5,331 nt of DNA from Pseudomonadota bacterium (lineage in GTDB: Bacteria; Bdellovibrionota; Bdellovibrionia; Bdellovibrionales; JAEYZS01). Location: NCBI GenBank assembly GCA_023427925.1, contig JAEYZS010000229.1, forward strand, positions 1 through 5,331. Direction: 5' to 3'. Both the position numbers and the translations under genes were made by a program. The notes beneath the pieces were generated by a model, which was not told the origin of the DNA, searched no databases, and worked only from the letters and a program-made list of their open reading frames with translations. Shown piece by piece: positions 4,723-5,331 of the stretch (the stretch's first letter is position 1; every line of letters starts with the position of its first letter).

Positions 4723-5331
4723 TTACTGCTTTATTCCTCTTGAGTCGATATCAGCGTCAGTCTGAGCAGTAGAAATTTCGCGATGATTCCAGTCAGGTAA
4801 AGCGCTTAATAGGATTTCTGACTCGGCTTTAAAGTTTTCAACATGTTCTGCTGGAACCGGGTCTGCTGATGGGAATTTCTTTTTCATAGGATCCACAAAT
4901 CGACCAGCGTTGTAGAATTCAAAGTGTAGATGAGGGCCAGTAGATAAACCCGTGTTTCCAACATAACCAATCACTTGGCCTTGGCGCACTTTAGTTCCGT
5001 TTCTTATTCCTTTGGCAAATCCGTTGAGATGTTTGTAAGCAGTTTGATACTGGGAATTGTGTCTAAGGCGAATGACCTTGCCGCCACCGCCATTCCATCC
5101 AGCGAATGTAATGGTGCCGTCTCCCACAGCCATGACAGGAGTTCCAATTGGTGCTCCATAGTCCACACCGAGATGCGGTCTTCTTGTTTTTAGAATCGGA
5201 TGGAATCTACCCATACTAAATCGAGATGTCACCCGACCAAATCGTAACGGGCTTTTTAAGAACATCTTTCTGAGTGATGCACCCTCTGGAGTGAAATAAC
5301 CAATTTCTTCACCATTTAATCGGAATAGAGT
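4723..5331 (-). CDS. M23 family (LytM-type) zinc endopeptidase, 5'-truncated by the window edge
   Basis: The minus-strand frame is open from the window edge (5331) to a TAA at 4723-4725, giving 202 C-terminal residues. The Met at 5263-5265 is internal: the frame upstream of it encodes LFRLNGEEIGYFTPEGASLRK, a typical lead-in to this domain. Positions below count from the window edge. The peptidase domain has HxxxD (His53, Asp57, in RRPHLGVDYGAP), YKH with His101, and HLHFE (His134 and His136). His53, Asp57 and His136 should bind zinc, and His101 and His134 are the catalytic histidines, so the site is complete. Glycine-rich and GxP landmarks (GTPVMAVGDG, GWNGGGG, GNTGLSTG) also fit. The family cleaves peptide cross-bridges of peptidoglycan in the periplasm, or binds cell-wall regulators when degenerate. 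A polar tail of about 50 residues follows the domain. The N-terminal part, probably with a membrane anchor or signal peptide, is outside the window. It resembles the MepM-like group, but orthology cannot be fixed from this fragment. Confidence 0.93.
   Translation of the reverse strand, partial: TLFRLNGEEIGYFTPEGASLRKMFLKSPLRFGRVTSRFSMGRFHPILKTRRPHLGVDYGAPIGTPVMAVGDGTITFAGWNGGGGKVIRLRHNSQYQTAYKHLNGFAKGIRNGTKVRQGQVIGYVGNTGLSTGPHLHFEFYNAGRFVDPMKKKFPSADPVPAEHVENFKAESEILLSALPDWNHREISTAQTDADIDSRGIKQ

Noticed and set aside
4975..5193. Plus-strand open frame opposite the M23 domain
   Set aside because: It is antisense to the conserved zinc-site region, with no ribosome-binding site or family features.
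5263..5265. ATG on the minus strand as the true start of the M23 peptidase
   Set aside because: The frame stays open to the window edge and the upstream 22 codons encode typical family sequence, so this Met is internal and the gene is truncated by the window.

Overview
The window looks like a chromosomal stretch from an AT-leaning Gram-negative bacterium. My best guess is the Bdellovibrionota (Bdellovibrio/Bacteriovorax-like). This is an inference from three things: the unusual zinc-free ribosomal protein S4 beginning MKRITARF, the signal-peptide-bearing MscS-type channel, and the mix of housekeeping and envelope genes. No marker settles the genus. I see no mobile elements, CRISPR arrays, rRNA or tRNA genes.

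Layout from left to right. (1) Positions 1-177 hold the C-terminal end of a DUF1232/YkvA-type membrane-associated protein. (2) A good sigma70-like promoter (183-211) and a leader of about 95 nt, with long nested self-complementarity, precede a stand-alone rpsD (313-924). A strong intrinsic terminator (970-998) ends that unit. (3) The next unit is pdxH (1015-1623), an MscS-family channel (1645-3255) and a short-chain dehydrogenase (3252-4151). These lie on one strand, separated by 21 nt and then a 4-nt overlap, so they are probably one operon. Its likely promoter is packed into the rpsD terminator: the -35 is the hairpin loop, the -10 lies just after the T-run, and the expected transcription start falls on the pdxH ATG, which has no Shine-Dalgarno sequence. 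(4) A 131-nt gap leads to a small secreted protein of unknown function (4283-4657). (5) A terminator (4688-4721) separates it from a convergent, 5'-truncated M23 (LytM-type) peptidoglycan endopeptidase on the minus strand (4723-5331, running off the window).

Functionally the genes are translation (S4), vitamin B6 cofactor synthesis (PdxH), osmotic protection or membrane-tension sensing (MscS-like), an NAD(P)-dependent oxidoreductase, an unknown exported protein and cell-wall remodelling (M23). They do not form an obvious single pathway. I found no convincing undescribed multi-gene system. The most interesting signals are regulatory: the terminator-embedded leaderless promoter and the structured rpsD leader.
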